Positions 18,601-27,809 of a DNA stretch of 64,000 bases are shown one piece after another. The notes under the pieces were generated by a model, which worked only from the letters and a program-made list of their open reading frames with translations, was not told the origin of the DNA and did no database searches. Position 1 is the stretch's first letter, and the number at the start of each line of letters is the position of its first letter. A program made the position numbers and the translations under genes. Origin of the DNA: Acidimicrobiia bacterium (GTDB taxonomy: Bacteria > Acidobacteriota > Terriglobia > Bryobacterales > Bryobacteraceae); assembly GCA_016871315.1 (NCBI GenBank), contig VFZE01000004.1, forward strand, positions 120,436 through 184,435, given 5' to 3'.

Positions 18601-19166
18601 CGCGCGCCGTCATCGCCGGACAGGACGTCCCTCTCTTCTTCGCCGGACAGCTGCCTTCCTTCGCCCAGGTCAACGGCATGCTGCCCTACACGCTGATCCC
18701 GAACTCCGTCTATCAGCTCTCCGTACGCCGCGGAACACGGCGCTCCAATTTCGCCGATGTCATCATTGACCAGCTTCAGCCCTCCGTCTTCTCCGTCAAC
18801 CAGACCGGCTCCGGCCAGGGCGTCATCGTCGACGGCGCCAACCCCACGCGCGTCGCGGATATCTTTAATCCCGTCTCCCGCGGAGGCGTGCTCATCATCT
18901 ACTGCGAAGGGCTCGGCCAGGTCGATCAGCCCGTCGTCGCCGGCCTGGCCGTTCCCGGTTCGCCACTGGCGCGCGTCACGGCGCCCGTCTCGGTCACTAT
19001 CGGCGGCCAGAACGCCCAGGTCCTGTTCGCCGGTCTCACGCCTTTCTTCACCGGCCTCTATCAGATCAACGTCACTGTGCCGGAGAACGCGCCCACCGGC
19101 GACGTTCCTGTCGTGATCACTGCCGGCGGCAGGTCCAGCCTGCCGGTCACCGTCAATATCCGTTAG
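15615..19166 (+). CDS. Giant secreted Ig-repeat protein with Solibacter-type C-terminal domain (copy 1)
   Basis: 1183 residues from ATG 15615, overlapping the caspase gene by 38 bases; this start gives a good signal peptide (KLFALPFLLAASSPLLQAQP). An earlier in-frame ATG (15546) would bury it. Domains: IPT/TIG-like (~33-105 and ~215-300), two putative-Ig (He_PIG type) modules starting with CPLP at ~132 and ~319 and containing GLISGTPT and GQIIGTPT, then BACON-like beta modules, and a C-terminal domain from ~946 (GGVLSTASFSTGEPLAPGGL, IFGSRLADG, YCEGLGQVD, IGGQNAQVLFAGLTP) matching the TIGR03437-type Solibacter domain. Probably an extracellular or surface protein; the ligand is unknown. Confidence 0.85.
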   Translation: MVPQKSAFAGKCKLFALPFLLAASSPLLQAQPIIQSFGPNPVVAGRPSFNLTITGKGFNITSRVIWRFASLGAVELVPTLVSDESLFVSIPDNFVAVPAEIPIAVRNLLGSTFFSSNVVTLSILPGLSILSECPLPNAQVNAPYSLPLSAIGGVAPYQWSLAVGNLPAGMNLAGNGLISGTPTALGVSNFTIRVTDAQQNTLTRVCALEVVPNTGQGPFLIFLDPNEAIAGSGPVIITLIGNGFIQGANVVWNFGTAGEILFGGGFLDTSRLRVSLPPEVLQQPGTFKIGVRQPVITTQVNSVNTLDFRVLPRLQITNSCPLPPGAINQVYTGGFTALGGFEPRAFSLERGSLPQGLTLSSTGQIIGTPTQAGQFFFTALVTDARNNVARQDCSLAVAGTLSVFPTSLSFRALQGRPSVPQTLSVSCPDSNTSCVYAAVVEGGRITLDASARLTPALLRVTPETTFGPFQRVTGTIVVTSDQTSNRTIRVPYTIDFETPPARSLTVDPKEIIRALPRGSATVIPIHAELKNPGLGSFDVGVRSTVPWLRPTAPNLTVSERGSALLEAILDPSALDLGVHRGFLELTGPNTVRLPVKVAINTARESMRIFPEGVVFTAVRGGAAPPSAELRILAGGREGFFVEGRASTISGGSWLTLDPTTNAVRVNEPAPFNLSVNPGSLTPDLYFGDITFTAPSANNSPRAVSVPFRVLAPDATLAPVPLPAGLIFVAIPGFDPARQTLRIFNPFPVPINIQASVNGDTNIFQLAAITDPVIPAGQTRSFDVGVVPRNLAPGIYRASIGFSTSRSREVALADILFIVPRTGGPTASKDARRELAGCTPTRLLPVSTGLPVNFHVPGGLPVPIETRVVDDCGDPLTNGGVLATFSNGNSPVPLTHLGAGRWSGTWQVQQADPSSVNITFSAADINNRLQGSLQLLGNVASSDGTPIISDGGVLSTASFSTGEPLAPGGLIAIFGSRLADGTSTPPSLPLPSTLGATRAVIAGQDVPLFFAGQLPSFAQVNGMLPYTLIPNSVYQLSVRRGTRRSNFADVIIDQLQPSVFSVNQTGSGQGVIVDGANPTRVADIFNPVSRGGVLIIYCEGLGQVDQPVVAGLAVPGSPLARVTAPVSVTIGGQNAQVLFAGLTPFFTGLYQINVTVPENAPTGDVPVVITAGGRSSLPVTVNIR

Positions 19167-19167
19167 C

Positions 19168-22100
19168 ATGCGCCGCTGGTTCACACTGCTGCTATTCGCG
19201 CTGGTAACGATAGGCCAAGCCAATGCGCAGCTTACTGGCTGCGCCACGCAGACTCCCGCCTCCCGAACCGTCAGGCCGAACGGCAAAACCGAACTCGTCT
19301 CCGACATCGTCATCCTCTGCACGGGCGGCTCCGCGCCATCCGTAACCGTCAATGTGGAAGCTTTTCTCAATACCAACCTGACCAGCAGAATCCTGCAAAC
19401 CTCCAACAATGCCACCGAGGCCTTGCTGCTCGTCGACGATCCACAGCCGGGCGCGCAACAGGCCCGGCCTGTCGGCTCTCAGGTCACCGGAGCCAACGTC
19501 TATCAAGGCGTCCGTGTCGCCGCAAATCGGGTTGCTTTCCAGGGCGTTACCTTTCCCGCGCCGGGTAATGGCCAGCGTATCCTCCGCATCGTCAACCTCC
19601 GCGCCGACGCCTCTCTGCTCCAGCCCCAAGCTCAGATTTCCGCTTTTATCTCCGTCACGGGCCTGGAAGCTATTTTCGTGAACAATCCCACCAGAATCGT
19701 CGCCACCGTTGGCCTGCGCACCGGCTTTGCCGTCCGCAACACCGCCGACACCGCCGCCTTCCACGCCACATTCGACGGCTGCCTCGGCAACAAGCCCACC
19801 ATCACCGCCAACACTCCCCCAGACTTCAACGTCAAGTTCACGGAAGCTTTCCCCTCCGACTTCAGAAAACGCAACACCGCCACCACATTCTTCAACCCCA
19901 CCTCCAACGCCTTTCAGAACCAACCCGGAATCGACTACGGGACCGAGTTCGGTTTCTTCGGCAACTTCCCTTCCACCAGCGGCATGAATGGGGCCGGCGT
20001 CGCGACGCAGGGAACAAGGCTCGTCGCCTCCTTCCGCAATATCCCCGATGGGGTGAATGTCTACGTCACAACGCTGCCAGTCGTGCCCGGCTCCTCCAGC
20101 GCCACTCTCGGCGCTCGCCTCATCAACGCGAATGCATTCGGCGCCGGCGGTACTCCGGTTGACCCCACTGTCGGACCCTACTTCCGGCTTGCCGTCGCCG
20201 CCGGTACCGCCACCGCTGTTTGGGAGATCTTCGAAACCAGCACTACCCTTCAGGAAGTCATCAGTTTCGGTGTCGTGTTCTCCATCCCCGCCGGCACTCC
20301 CGCGTCACCGCAGATGAACGTTGCCGGTCAACAAGGACCTATCACTCACGTCACACCCACTCCGCCTCACCCATTATTCGAGGCCGACTCGATCCTGTTG
20401 CCCATCGGTACTGTGCAAGGTTGCCCGCTGACCATATCCACTGCCTGCCCGCTGCCCCCCGCAGCCGTCGGCGCAAACTACAACCTCAGGCTCGAAGCAA
20501 CCGGAGGCTCCACACCTTTTACCTGGATCCTCGCCTCCGGCTCACTTCCGCCCGGTTTCATTCTCTCCACCGCCGGCGTCATCAGCGGCTCCACCACGCA
20601 ATCCGGTACCTTCTCTTTCATCGCGCGCGTCGTCGACGCGACAGGGTCTTTCGTTGATCGGACATGCTCCATCACGGTTGCCACTTCGATTTCCATCACC
20701 AGCGCCTGCCCGCTGCCGGAAGGCTTGCTCAACTCGCCCTACAATCACACGCTCACCGCAACTGGCGGTTCTCCTCCCTACGCCTGGTCCGTCACGGGAA
20801 CCTTGCCACCCGGCATCGCCTTGTCCGGTTCCGGCATTCTTACCGGCATCGCTGCCGCGCAGGGCCTGTTCAGCTTTGCCTTGCGCGCCACGGACCAAAT
20901 CGGCGCATTCTCCACGCTCGACTGTTCCCTTCGCATAGGACTCCCTTTCACCGCCGACCCAATGAGTCTTGAGTTCTCCGCTCCCAGCGGCCTGCCCGCC
21001 CCAGTTACCCAGCTCATCAGCCTTACACGGGACACCGCCGGCACTCCCGTGTCGGTTCGTGTCACCACAAGAACCGGCGGAAGCTGGCTCACCGCCACCC
21101 TGCTTTCGTCCGCCATTCCCGGTCTTGTCGAGGTCGCCGCATCCGCCGCCGGACTCACCCTTGGAGCCTATGAGGGCTCCGTTATCATCTCCACCTCCGG
21201 AGCCGCACAGCAAACGGTCACCGTCGCCGTCCGCCTCAACGTTCTCCCGTCCGTCCTCCCTGAACTCTCCGCCGATCCCATTTCCCTCGCCGTCCCGCGA
21301 GCCGCCCCGCCGAACCTGCGCAACCTCCCCGTCTTCAATCGCGGCCCTGGTTCTATCAGCTTCACCGCCGGCGTAGAATTCCTCAGCGGACAAGGATGGC
21401 TCAATCTTTCTCCCGCTTCCGGCACGGCAACCGCCGAGGTTCCCGCCCGCCTCCGCGCCAACTTCCAGACCGCCGCGCTCGACCCGGGAACCTATCGCGC
21501 CCGCATCCGCATTCAATATCCGCAGGCCCGCCAGGATCTCATTGTTCCCGTTGCCGTCGCGGTCAGCTCCAGCCGCGATGCCATGCTACTTGCTCCCGCA
21601 GCCTTGGGCTTCCAATCCGTTGCCCCCGGTTCCACGCCCCCGCAGGAGTTTTACGTCCTTTCCGCCGGAGCCGGAAACCTCAACTGGAACGCCGGCGTAG
21701 TAATCGATCCTTTCCAACCCAATTGGCTTACGCTGTCTCAATCCTCGGGTACGGCCTCTCCCGGCAACCCTTCGCGCGTCGAGGCGCGCGTCAACACAGC
21801 CGGTCTTACTCCGGGCCGCTACTTCGCGGAAGTGCTGGTCCGCGCCGAGGGAGCCGGCAACTCTCCACGCATTCTCTACGTGGCACTCAACGTTCTTCCC
21901 AACAACGCCAACCCTGGCTTGAGCCTGCTCCCGTCCGCTCTGCTCTTCCTCGCCAACCCCGCCCGTCCCATTCCCGCGCGGCAAACCTTTAACGTCTCAA
22001 ATCCTTCCAATTCAACCGTCCGTTTCGACTTCCAACTCAACGGCGACTCCCGCATCTGGACCATTACGGGAAGCCCTCTCCGCTCCCTTGCTCCCGGCGC

Positions 22101-23328
22101 TTCCCTGCCGTTCACGGTCGCAGCGAATACGGCTGGCCTGCCGCCCGGCGTCACACGCGCCTCCATCAACTTCCAAGCCGCCGGCGACCCGGTCTCGCGG
22201 CAACTGGACCTCCTCCTCATCATCGGAAGCACGGCGCCGCGAACCGCTTCCTTCCAGCCGCAGGCGGTGGCCGTCTGTCCGCCAGGCGGCCTTCAAATTC
22301 AACCTCTGCGCCAGGCCATCGGATTCTCCTCGGTCACCGGAATCCCGCTTGCTGTTGAAGCGCGCGTCGCCGCCGTGGCCGACGCAAGCCCGGTGACCAC
22401 CGGTGTCGTCACCGCGTCTCTGACCGGAGCCGCCAACGCCACCACGCATCTGGTTCACATCGATTCCGACCCAGGCCTGTGGAGCGGAACACTCCTCCCG
22501 CCGGCCGCTTCCACCGCTCTCGCACTTCGCCTCTTCGCCGAAGACCCTGCGCGCAACGTAACCGGGTGTATCGACATGGCAGGCTCCGCCGATGGCGGGC
22601 AGGCGCCGGTTATCGGAGAAGGCGGCATCGTCAGCACCTCCTCCTTTGCCCCCGCTGTTCCTCTTGCTCCCGGCGGCATGGCCGCCATCTTCGGCTCCCG
22701 GCTCGCCGACGGTTCCGTATCCGCGACTTCACTGCCCCTGCCCACGCAGCTTGGCAGCACACGCGTCAGCATCTCCGGGCGCCCGGTGCCGCTCTTCTTT
22801 GCCGGAGACCTCACCACTTTCTCTCAGATCAATGGCATCCTGCCCTACGGTCTCACGCCGCACATCTCTCACCAGCTCAGTCTCCGCCGCGCCGGACAGC
22901 TAGCCTTTTCCGAAGTCCTGGTCTCGGAAGCCCAGCCCGGCATCTTCACCGTCTCCCAAACCGGAGCAGGCCAGGGTGTCATTGTTCACGGCGCCAACCC
23001 GCTACTACTCGCCGATGCGCAGAATCCCATCGCCCGCGGCGGGATCGTCATCATTTACTGCGAAGGACTGGGTCCGGTCAGCCCGTCCATCGAAGTCGGC
23101 GCGCAAACTCCTTCTTCTCCTCTACGCCAGATCACTCTTCCCATTCGCGTCACCATCGGCGGCCAGGAAGCCGTGGTTCAATTCGCCGGCCTCACCCCCT
23201 TCTTGAGCGGACTCTACCAGATCAACGCGGTTGTGCCCGCCTCCGCCACCGCCGGCGCCGCCGTCCCGGTTGTGGTTACGGTCGCCGGTCAGGCCAGCAA
23301 TACTGCCACCATTGCATTAAGGCCTTGA
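19168..23328 (+). CDS. Giant secreted Ig-repeat protein with Solibacter-type C-terminal domain (copy 2)
   Basis: 1386 residues, starting 1 base after the stop of copy 1. Signal peptide MRRWFTLLLFALVTIGQANA. The N-terminal ~400 residues form a domain not seen in copy 1 but shared with copy 3 (RTVRPNGKTELVSDIVILCT). Two He_PIG-type Ig modules start with CPLP at about 426 and 513, followed by BACON-like repeats (SGGSWLT-type strands, ASPGNPSRVEARVNTAGLTP) and the Solibacter C-terminal domain from ~1148 (GGIVSTSSFAPAVPLAPGGM, IFGSRLADG, YCEGLGPVS, GGQEAVVQFAGLTP). It is clearly a tandem paralogue of the next gene. Confidence 0.85.
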   Translation: MRRWFTLLLFALVTIGQANAQLTGCATQTPASRTVRPNGKTELVSDIVILCTGGSAPSVTVNVEAFLNTNLTSRILQTSNNATEALLLVDDPQPGAQQARPVGSQVTGANVYQGVRVAANRVAFQGVTFPAPGNGQRILRIVNLRADASLLQPQAQISAFISVTGLEAIFVNNPTRIVATVGLRTGFAVRNTADTAAFHATFDGCLGNKPTITANTPPDFNVKFTEAFPSDFRKRNTATTFFNPTSNAFQNQPGIDYGTEFGFFGNFPSTSGMNGAGVATQGTRLVASFRNIPDGVNVYVTTLPVVPGSSSATLGARLINANAFGAGGTPVDPTVGPYFRLAVAAGTATAVWEIFETSTTLQEVISFGVVFSIPAGTPASPQMNVAGQQGPITHVTPTPPHPLFEADSILLPIGTVQGCPLTISTACPLPPAAVGANYNLRLEATGGSTPFTWILASGSLPPGFILSTAGVISGSTTQSGTFSFIARVVDATGSFVDRTCSITVATSISITSACPLPEGLLNSPYNHTLTATGGSPPYAWSVTGTLPPGIALSGSGILTGIAAAQGLFSFALRATDQIGAFSTLDCSLRIGLPFTADPMSLEFSAPSGLPAPVTQLISLTRDTAGTPVSVRVTTRTGGSWLTATLLSSAIPGLVEVAASAAGLTLGAYEGSVIISTSGAAQQTVTVAVRLNVLPSVLPELSADPISLAVPRAAPPNLRNLPVFNRGPGSISFTAGVEFLSGQGWLNLSPASGTATAEVPARLRANFQTAALDPGTYRARIRIQYPQARQDLIVPVAVAVSSSRDAMLLAPAALGFQSVAPGSTPPQEFYVLSAGAGNLNWNAGVVIDPFQPNWLTLSQSSGTASPGNPSRVEARVNTAGLTPGRYFAEVLVRAEGAGNSPRILYVALNVLPNNANPGLSLLPSALLFLANPARPIPARQTFNVSNPSNSTVRFDFQLNGDSRIWTITGSPLRSLAPGASLPFTVAANTAGLPPGVTRASINFQAAGDPVSRQLDLLLIIGSTAPRTASFQPQAVAVCPPGGLQIQPLRQAIGFSSVTGIPLAVEARVAAVADASPVTTGVVTASLTGAANATTHLVHIDSDPGLWSGTLLPPAASTALALRLFAEDPARNVTGCIDMAGSADGGQAPVIGEGGIVSTSSFAPAVPLAPGGMAAIFGSRLADGSVSATSLPLPTQLGSTRVSISGRPVPLFFAGDLTTFSQINGILPYGLTPHISHQLSLRRAGQLAFSEVLVSEAQPGIFTVSQTGAGQGVIVHGANPLLLADAQNPIARGGIVIIYCEGLGPVSPSIEVGAQTPSSPLRQITLPIRVTIGGQEAVVQFAGLTPFLSGLYQINAVVPASATAGAAVPVVVTVAGQASNTATIALRP

Positions 23329-23364
23329 GACGGTTGCCAGCCTGCGCGACAATAGCGGCAGGTC

Positions 23365-26300
23365 ATGCGCTTTCCTCATCTCCTGCTAATGCTTTTGTTG
23401 ATTGCTCTTGCCGCGCAAGCGCAGCCGATTAGTTGCGTCGCCCAGGCAGGGCAGCCATCCGTCAGACCTCTGAGCAGAACCGAGCTGGTCTCCGATGTCG
23501 TCATCACCTGCATCGGCGGCGCCGCCGGCCCCCCCGCCACTTTCAACTTTCAAATCGAGCTTAACGTTCCCATCACCTCCAGAGTCCTGCAGACTTTCAC
23601 CGATGCCTCCGAAGCGCTGATGCTTATCGACGATCCCGCGCCAGGCTCGCAGCTGGTTCAGCCGGTCGGCGTCACCACACCAGGCGCCAGTGTCTTTCAA
23701 GCCCGCCGGCTCGGCAACCTCTTGCGGTTCGAAAATGTTTCCTTCTCCCTACCCGGCAGCGGGCAGCGCACAATCCGCATCGTCAATGTCCGCGCCGATG
23801 TTACGAGCCTTACACCCCAGAACCCCGTCACCATGAACATCTCCGTCGGCGGAACTACCAGTCTCCCCATCCTCAACTCCGTCGGACTGTTCGTCGCCTC
23901 TGTTGGCGGGTCCTCTGACTTTGCCGTGCGCAACCCCGACGACACCGCCACTTTCAGCGGAACCTTCGACGGCTGCGCCGGCAACAAGATCAACGTCAAC
24001 GCGAATACTCCGCGCGACTTCAACATCAAATTCATCGAAGGCTTCGCTTCCGATTTCAAGAAGCGCAACATCGCCACCTCTCCCAACTCTCCTACGGCCG
24101 TCGCTGATCAGAACCTGCCCGGCACCCTTTATTTCACCGAGTCCGGTTTCGTCAATACCTTTTTCACAAACCTCAACAGCCTCAACCAGGCCGGCCTTGC
24201 CTCGCAGGGCACGCGCCTGATGGCCACCTTTACCAACATTCCTCCCGGCGTCAATATTTACGTAACCACCACGCAAGTGCAGCAGGGCACCTCCACCACT
24301 CCCATCGCCGCACGCCTCATCCAAACCGATGCCACCGGCACCGGGGCCTTCTCCGCGGCTCCCGCCGGAGCCGGTTCCTATTCGCAGCGCCCCGTTGTCG
24401 GCGGAACCGCCGTCGCCGTTTGGGAAATCCTCGACGCCGACATCACCGCACTGGAATCCATCAGCTTCGGTGTTCTCATCTCCGTCCCCGCTGGTTCCAC
24501 GGGCACAGGCCTCCTCAACGTCGCCGGACAGCGAGCGCCGGTCTCCGCCGTCAGTTCAACCTCGCCCTATCCCGGTTTTGCGAATGCCCCCGTCACTCTT
24601 CAGGCGGGATCGTTTCAGGGCTGTGTTGCGCCGCTCACCATTTTCACCGGCTGCCCGCTGCAACCCGCCACTCTCGGCAACGCCTATTCCGTCAACCTCA
24701 CGGCCACCGGCGGTGTCATACCCTATACCTGGGCGGTGACGATAGGCACTCTGCCGCCGGGCTTGACGCTGACTCCAGCCGGCCTCATCAGCGGAACCCC
24801 TGTTCAAAACGGAACCTTCCCATTCACCATCCGTGTCACCGACTCCGCCACTACCGCCGTTACCCGCGAATGCTCCATTACCGTCGCCGCCGCCATTTCC
24901 ATCAGCTCCGCCTGTCCTCTGCCGGAAGGCCTGTTCGGTGTTCAGTATGCGCACCTGCTCTCGGCCACCGGTGGCACGCCTCCCTATCGCTGGAGCATCA
25001 CGCAAGGTGTGCTGCCTCCCGGTGTCTCTCTCGCCGCCACCGGAACCATCACCGGTATCCCCGCCAGCGCGGGGCTGTTCAGCTTTACCCTCCTTGTGAC
25101 CGATCAGCTCGGCGCCACCGGGCGTCTCGATTGCGCCCTCCGCATCGCTCTCCCCTTCACTGCCGAACCGCTTACCCTGAGTTTCACCGCCTCCAGCGGC
25201 CGGCCTGCCAACGCCACGCAGCTCATCAGCGTCACCAAGGACAACGTCTCCACGCCGATGTCCGTCCGCGTCACTACAACCTCTGGCGGCAACTGGCTCA
25301 CCGCTACGCTGCTCTCTCCCACCATTCCCGGCTTCGTGGAAGTCAGCGCCACTGCGGCTATTCTCACCCCGGGAACCTATGAGGGCTTCGTCATCATTTT
25401 CACTCAGGGCGCCGTGCAGCAATCCTCCAGCGTCACGGTGCGCTTCACCGTTCTCGCGCCCATCACGTCCGAACTTTCCGCTAATCCCCCCGCCCTCGCT
25501 GTCCCGCGAGGCGCAGGACCGCGCCTGCGAACGCTCGAAATCTTCAACATCGGCTCCGGCTCCCTCAATTTCGCCGCAGGCATCGAGTTTTTGAACGGGC
25601 AAGGCTGGCTCAGCCTCACTCCTTCCTCTGGCTCGGCTGCCCCGGGCGCTCCCGGGCGCCTCCGGGCCGTCTTCCAAACCGCTGCTCTCGATCCTGGCTC
25701 CTATCGCGCACGCATCCGCGTTGTCAGCGCCCAGGCACGCCAGGACCTCATCATCCCCGTTGCCGTCACTGTCAGCTCAGGTCGCGACGCGCTGACTCTT
25801 TCTCACTCCGGGCTCGGATTCCAATCCGTCTTCCTCGGCTCGGTGCCGTCACCTCAGTCCTTCCATATCCTCTCCACCGGCGCCAACGCGTTCAATTGGA
25901 CCGCCAGCATCGCCGTGGATGCCGGTCTTCCGAACTGGCTCTCTCTTTCGGAAACCTCCGGCGCCGCTTCACCCGGCAACCCCTCCCGTGTCGAGGTCCG
26001 CATCAACCCCATAGGCCTCACCGCGGGCCGCTACTTTGGTGAGGTCATCGTTCGCGCCCAGGGTGTCGACAACTCGCCCCGTATCCTGTTTGTGGTTCTC
26101 AACGTTCTGGCTAACACCGCCAACCCCGGACTTACCTTCATGCCCTCCGGCCTACTATTCCTCGCCAATCCTGCGCGCCCAATTCCGCCTCCGCAGTCCT
26201 TCACCGTTCATAATCCTTCCAACACAACCGCCCGCTACGACTTCCATATCAACGGCGACACTCGCACATGGACCGTCACTGGCCCGCCGGACCGTTCCCT

Positions 26301-27540
26301 TGCCCCTGGCGCTAGCGCCCAATTCAACGTCGCCGCCAACACGGCCAACGTTCCGCCCGGAGCCTTCCGCGCCTCGGTGAACTTTCAGGTCGTGAACGAC
26401 CCGGTTGCCCGCCAGCTCGAGCTTCTCCTCATCGTCGGCAGCCAAGCTCCACGAACCGCTTCCATCCAGCGCACGGCCGAAGCCGTCTGCCCGCCTGGCG
26501 GCCTGCAAGTCCAACTCCTGCGCCAGGCCATCGGATTCTCCTCCGTCACCGGAATCCCGCTTGCCGTCGACGCGCGCGTCGCTTCCACCGTCGATGGCGC
26601 TCCCGTCACCACCGGCGTCGTTACCGCAACGCTCGCCGGAGCGGCCAACGCCACAACTCATCTCGTCCACATCGATTCCGATCCCGGACTCTGGAGCGGA
26701 ACTCTTCTACCACCGGCCTCCTCCACCGCCCTCGCGCTGCGCCTGTTCGCCGACGATCCCTCGCGCAACGCAACCGGCTGCATCGACATGCCGGGAACCT
26801 CTAACGGCGGACAGGCGCCGGTGATCAGTGAAGGCGGCATCGTCAGCACCTCATCCTTCGCCGCCGGTGTTCCGCTATCTCCTGGAGGCATGGCTGCCCT
26901 CTTCGGCTCACGCCTCGCCGACGGCTCCGCCTCCGCCGCCACGTTGCCCTTGCCCACTCAACTTGGTGTCACCCGCGTCAGCATCGCCGGCCGCCCGGTG
27001 CCGCTCTTCTTCGCCGGCGACCTCACCACTTTTTCCCAAATTAACGGTATCCTGCCCTACGGCCTCACGCCGAACATCGCTCATCAGCTCAGCCTGCGCC
27101 GCGCAGGCCAGCTCGCGTTCTCCGAGATTCTGCTCACCGAAGCACAGCCCGGCCTTTTCTCTGTCGCCCAGTCCGGCGCCGGTCAGGGCGTCATCGTCCA
27201 CGGCTTGAACCCGCTGTTGATTGCCGACCGCGGCAACCCCGTCGGCCGCGGTGAAGTTGTCGTCATCTACTGCGAAGGTCTCGGCCCCGTTGATCCGGCC
27301 ATCGAAGCCGGCCAGCAAACCCCGGACTCTCCGCTGCGCCGCGTTTCGCTCCCCTTGCGCGTCACCATCGGCGGTCAGGAAGCCGTGGTTCAATTCGCCG
27401 GCCTAACGCCGGGTCTCAGCGGCCTTTACCAGATCAACGCCGTCGTTCCCGACTCCGCCTCCACAGGCGACGCCGTTCCCGTCGCCATCACCGTCGCCGG
27501 CCAGCAAAGCAACACCGTCACCATCGCCCTCAGACCTTGA
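23365..27540 (+). CDS. Giant secreted Ig-repeat protein with Solibacter-type C-terminal domain (copy 3)
   Basis: 1391 residues, 36 bases after copy 2 and collinear with it over the full length. Signal peptide MRFPHLLLMLLLIALAAQAQ. The N-terminal module (LSRTELVSDVVITCIGG), two He_PIG-type Ig modules (starting about 429 and 516), BACON-like repeats and the Solibacter C-terminal domain from ~1153 all align with copy 2 with few gaps; several stretches are identical, for example LPLPTQLG and RPVPLFFAGDLTTFSQINGI. It is a tandem duplicate. Its last 11 bases overlap the end of the decayed PhyH gene on the other strand. Confidence 0.85.
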   Translation: MRFPHLLLMLLLIALAAQAQPISCVAQAGQPSVRPLSRTELVSDVVITCIGGAAGPPATFNFQIELNVPITSRVLQTFTDASEALMLIDDPAPGSQLVQPVGVTTPGASVFQARRLGNLLRFENVSFSLPGSGQRTIRIVNVRADVTSLTPQNPVTMNISVGGTTSLPILNSVGLFVASVGGSSDFAVRNPDDTATFSGTFDGCAGNKINVNANTPRDFNIKFIEGFASDFKKRNIATSPNSPTAVADQNLPGTLYFTESGFVNTFFTNLNSLNQAGLASQGTRLMATFTNIPPGVNIYVTTTQVQQGTSTTPIAARLIQTDATGTGAFSAAPAGAGSYSQRPVVGGTAVAVWEILDADITALESISFGVLISVPAGSTGTGLLNVAGQRAPVSAVSSTSPYPGFANAPVTLQAGSFQGCVAPLTIFTGCPLQPATLGNAYSVNLTATGGVIPYTWAVTIGTLPPGLTLTPAGLISGTPVQNGTFPFTIRVTDSATTAVTRECSITVAAAISISSACPLPEGLFGVQYAHLLSATGGTPPYRWSITQGVLPPGVSLAATGTITGIPASAGLFSFTLLVTDQLGATGRLDCALRIALPFTAEPLTLSFTASSGRPANATQLISVTKDNVSTPMSVRVTTTSGGNWLTATLLSPTIPGFVEVSATAAILTPGTYEGFVIIFTQGAVQQSSSVTVRFTVLAPITSELSANPPALAVPRGAGPRLRTLEIFNIGSGSLNFAAGIEFLNGQGWLSLTPSSGSAAPGAPGRLRAVFQTAALDPGSYRARIRVVSAQARQDLIIPVAVTVSSGRDALTLSHSGLGFQSVFLGSVPSPQSFHILSTGANAFNWTASIAVDAGLPNWLSLSETSGAASPGNPSRVEVRINPIGLTAGRYFGEVIVRAQGVDNSPRILFVVLNVLANTANPGLTFMPSGLLFLANPARPIPPPQSFTVHNPSNTTARYDFHINGDTRTWTVTGPPDRSLAPGASAQFNVAANTANVPPGAFRASVNFQVVNDPVARQLELLLIVGSQAPRTASIQRTAEAVCPPGGLQVQLLRQAIGFSSVTGIPLAVDARVASTVDGAPVTTGVVTATLAGAANATTHLVHIDSDPGLWSGTLLPPASSTALALRLFADDPSRNATGCIDMPGTSNGGQAPVISEGGIVSTSSFAAGVPLSPGGMAALFGSRLADGSASAATLPLPTQLGVTRVSIAGRPVPLFFAGDLTTFSQINGILPYGLTPNIAHQLSLRRAGQLAFSEILLTEAQPGLFSVAQSGAGQGVIVHGLNPLLIADRGNPVGRGEVVVIYCEGLGPVDPAIEAGQQTPDSPLRRVSLPLRVTIGGQEAVVQFAGLTPGLSGLYQINAVVPDSASTGDAVPVAITVAGQQSNTVTIALRP

Positions 27541-27809
27541 CGCCCTCAGCCCACCGCAACCCTCCGACCAGCTCCGCCGCCGCATAGTCGATATGAATCA
27601 CCCTGCGGTGCTCCGCCCGCACCGCCGCCGAGAAAGCATGGATTAGATTAGAAGCGGCCTCATCAGCACGACTCCACCTGCTCCCACCGCACAGCGCTGC
27701 GCACACCCTCGCGATCGCCGATCCTGGTGATCGCCTCGATCAGGTCTGCAATCTCTCCCGCCGCAAGCACATCCGGGAGAATCGCGAATCCACTTTTTTC
27801 CAGACTCAC
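27530..27809 (-). pseudogene. Phytanoyl-CoA dioxygenase (PhyH)-like gene, gutted
   Basis: A GTG at 27809 overlaps the aldolase stop (GTGA) and opens a frame reading SLEKSGFAILPDVLAAGEIA, then DLIEAITRIGDREGVRSAV, the typical PhyH N-terminus, which stops at 27663. A second frame further down reads HAFSAAVRAEHRRVIHIDYA then AAELVGGLRWA, the typical PhyH C-terminus (arginine and histidine context of 2-oxoglutarate binding), ending at 27530. Only about 90 of the usual 250-290 residues remain: the iron-ligand core is gone. The original gene was coupled to the aldolase. Confidence 0.65.
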
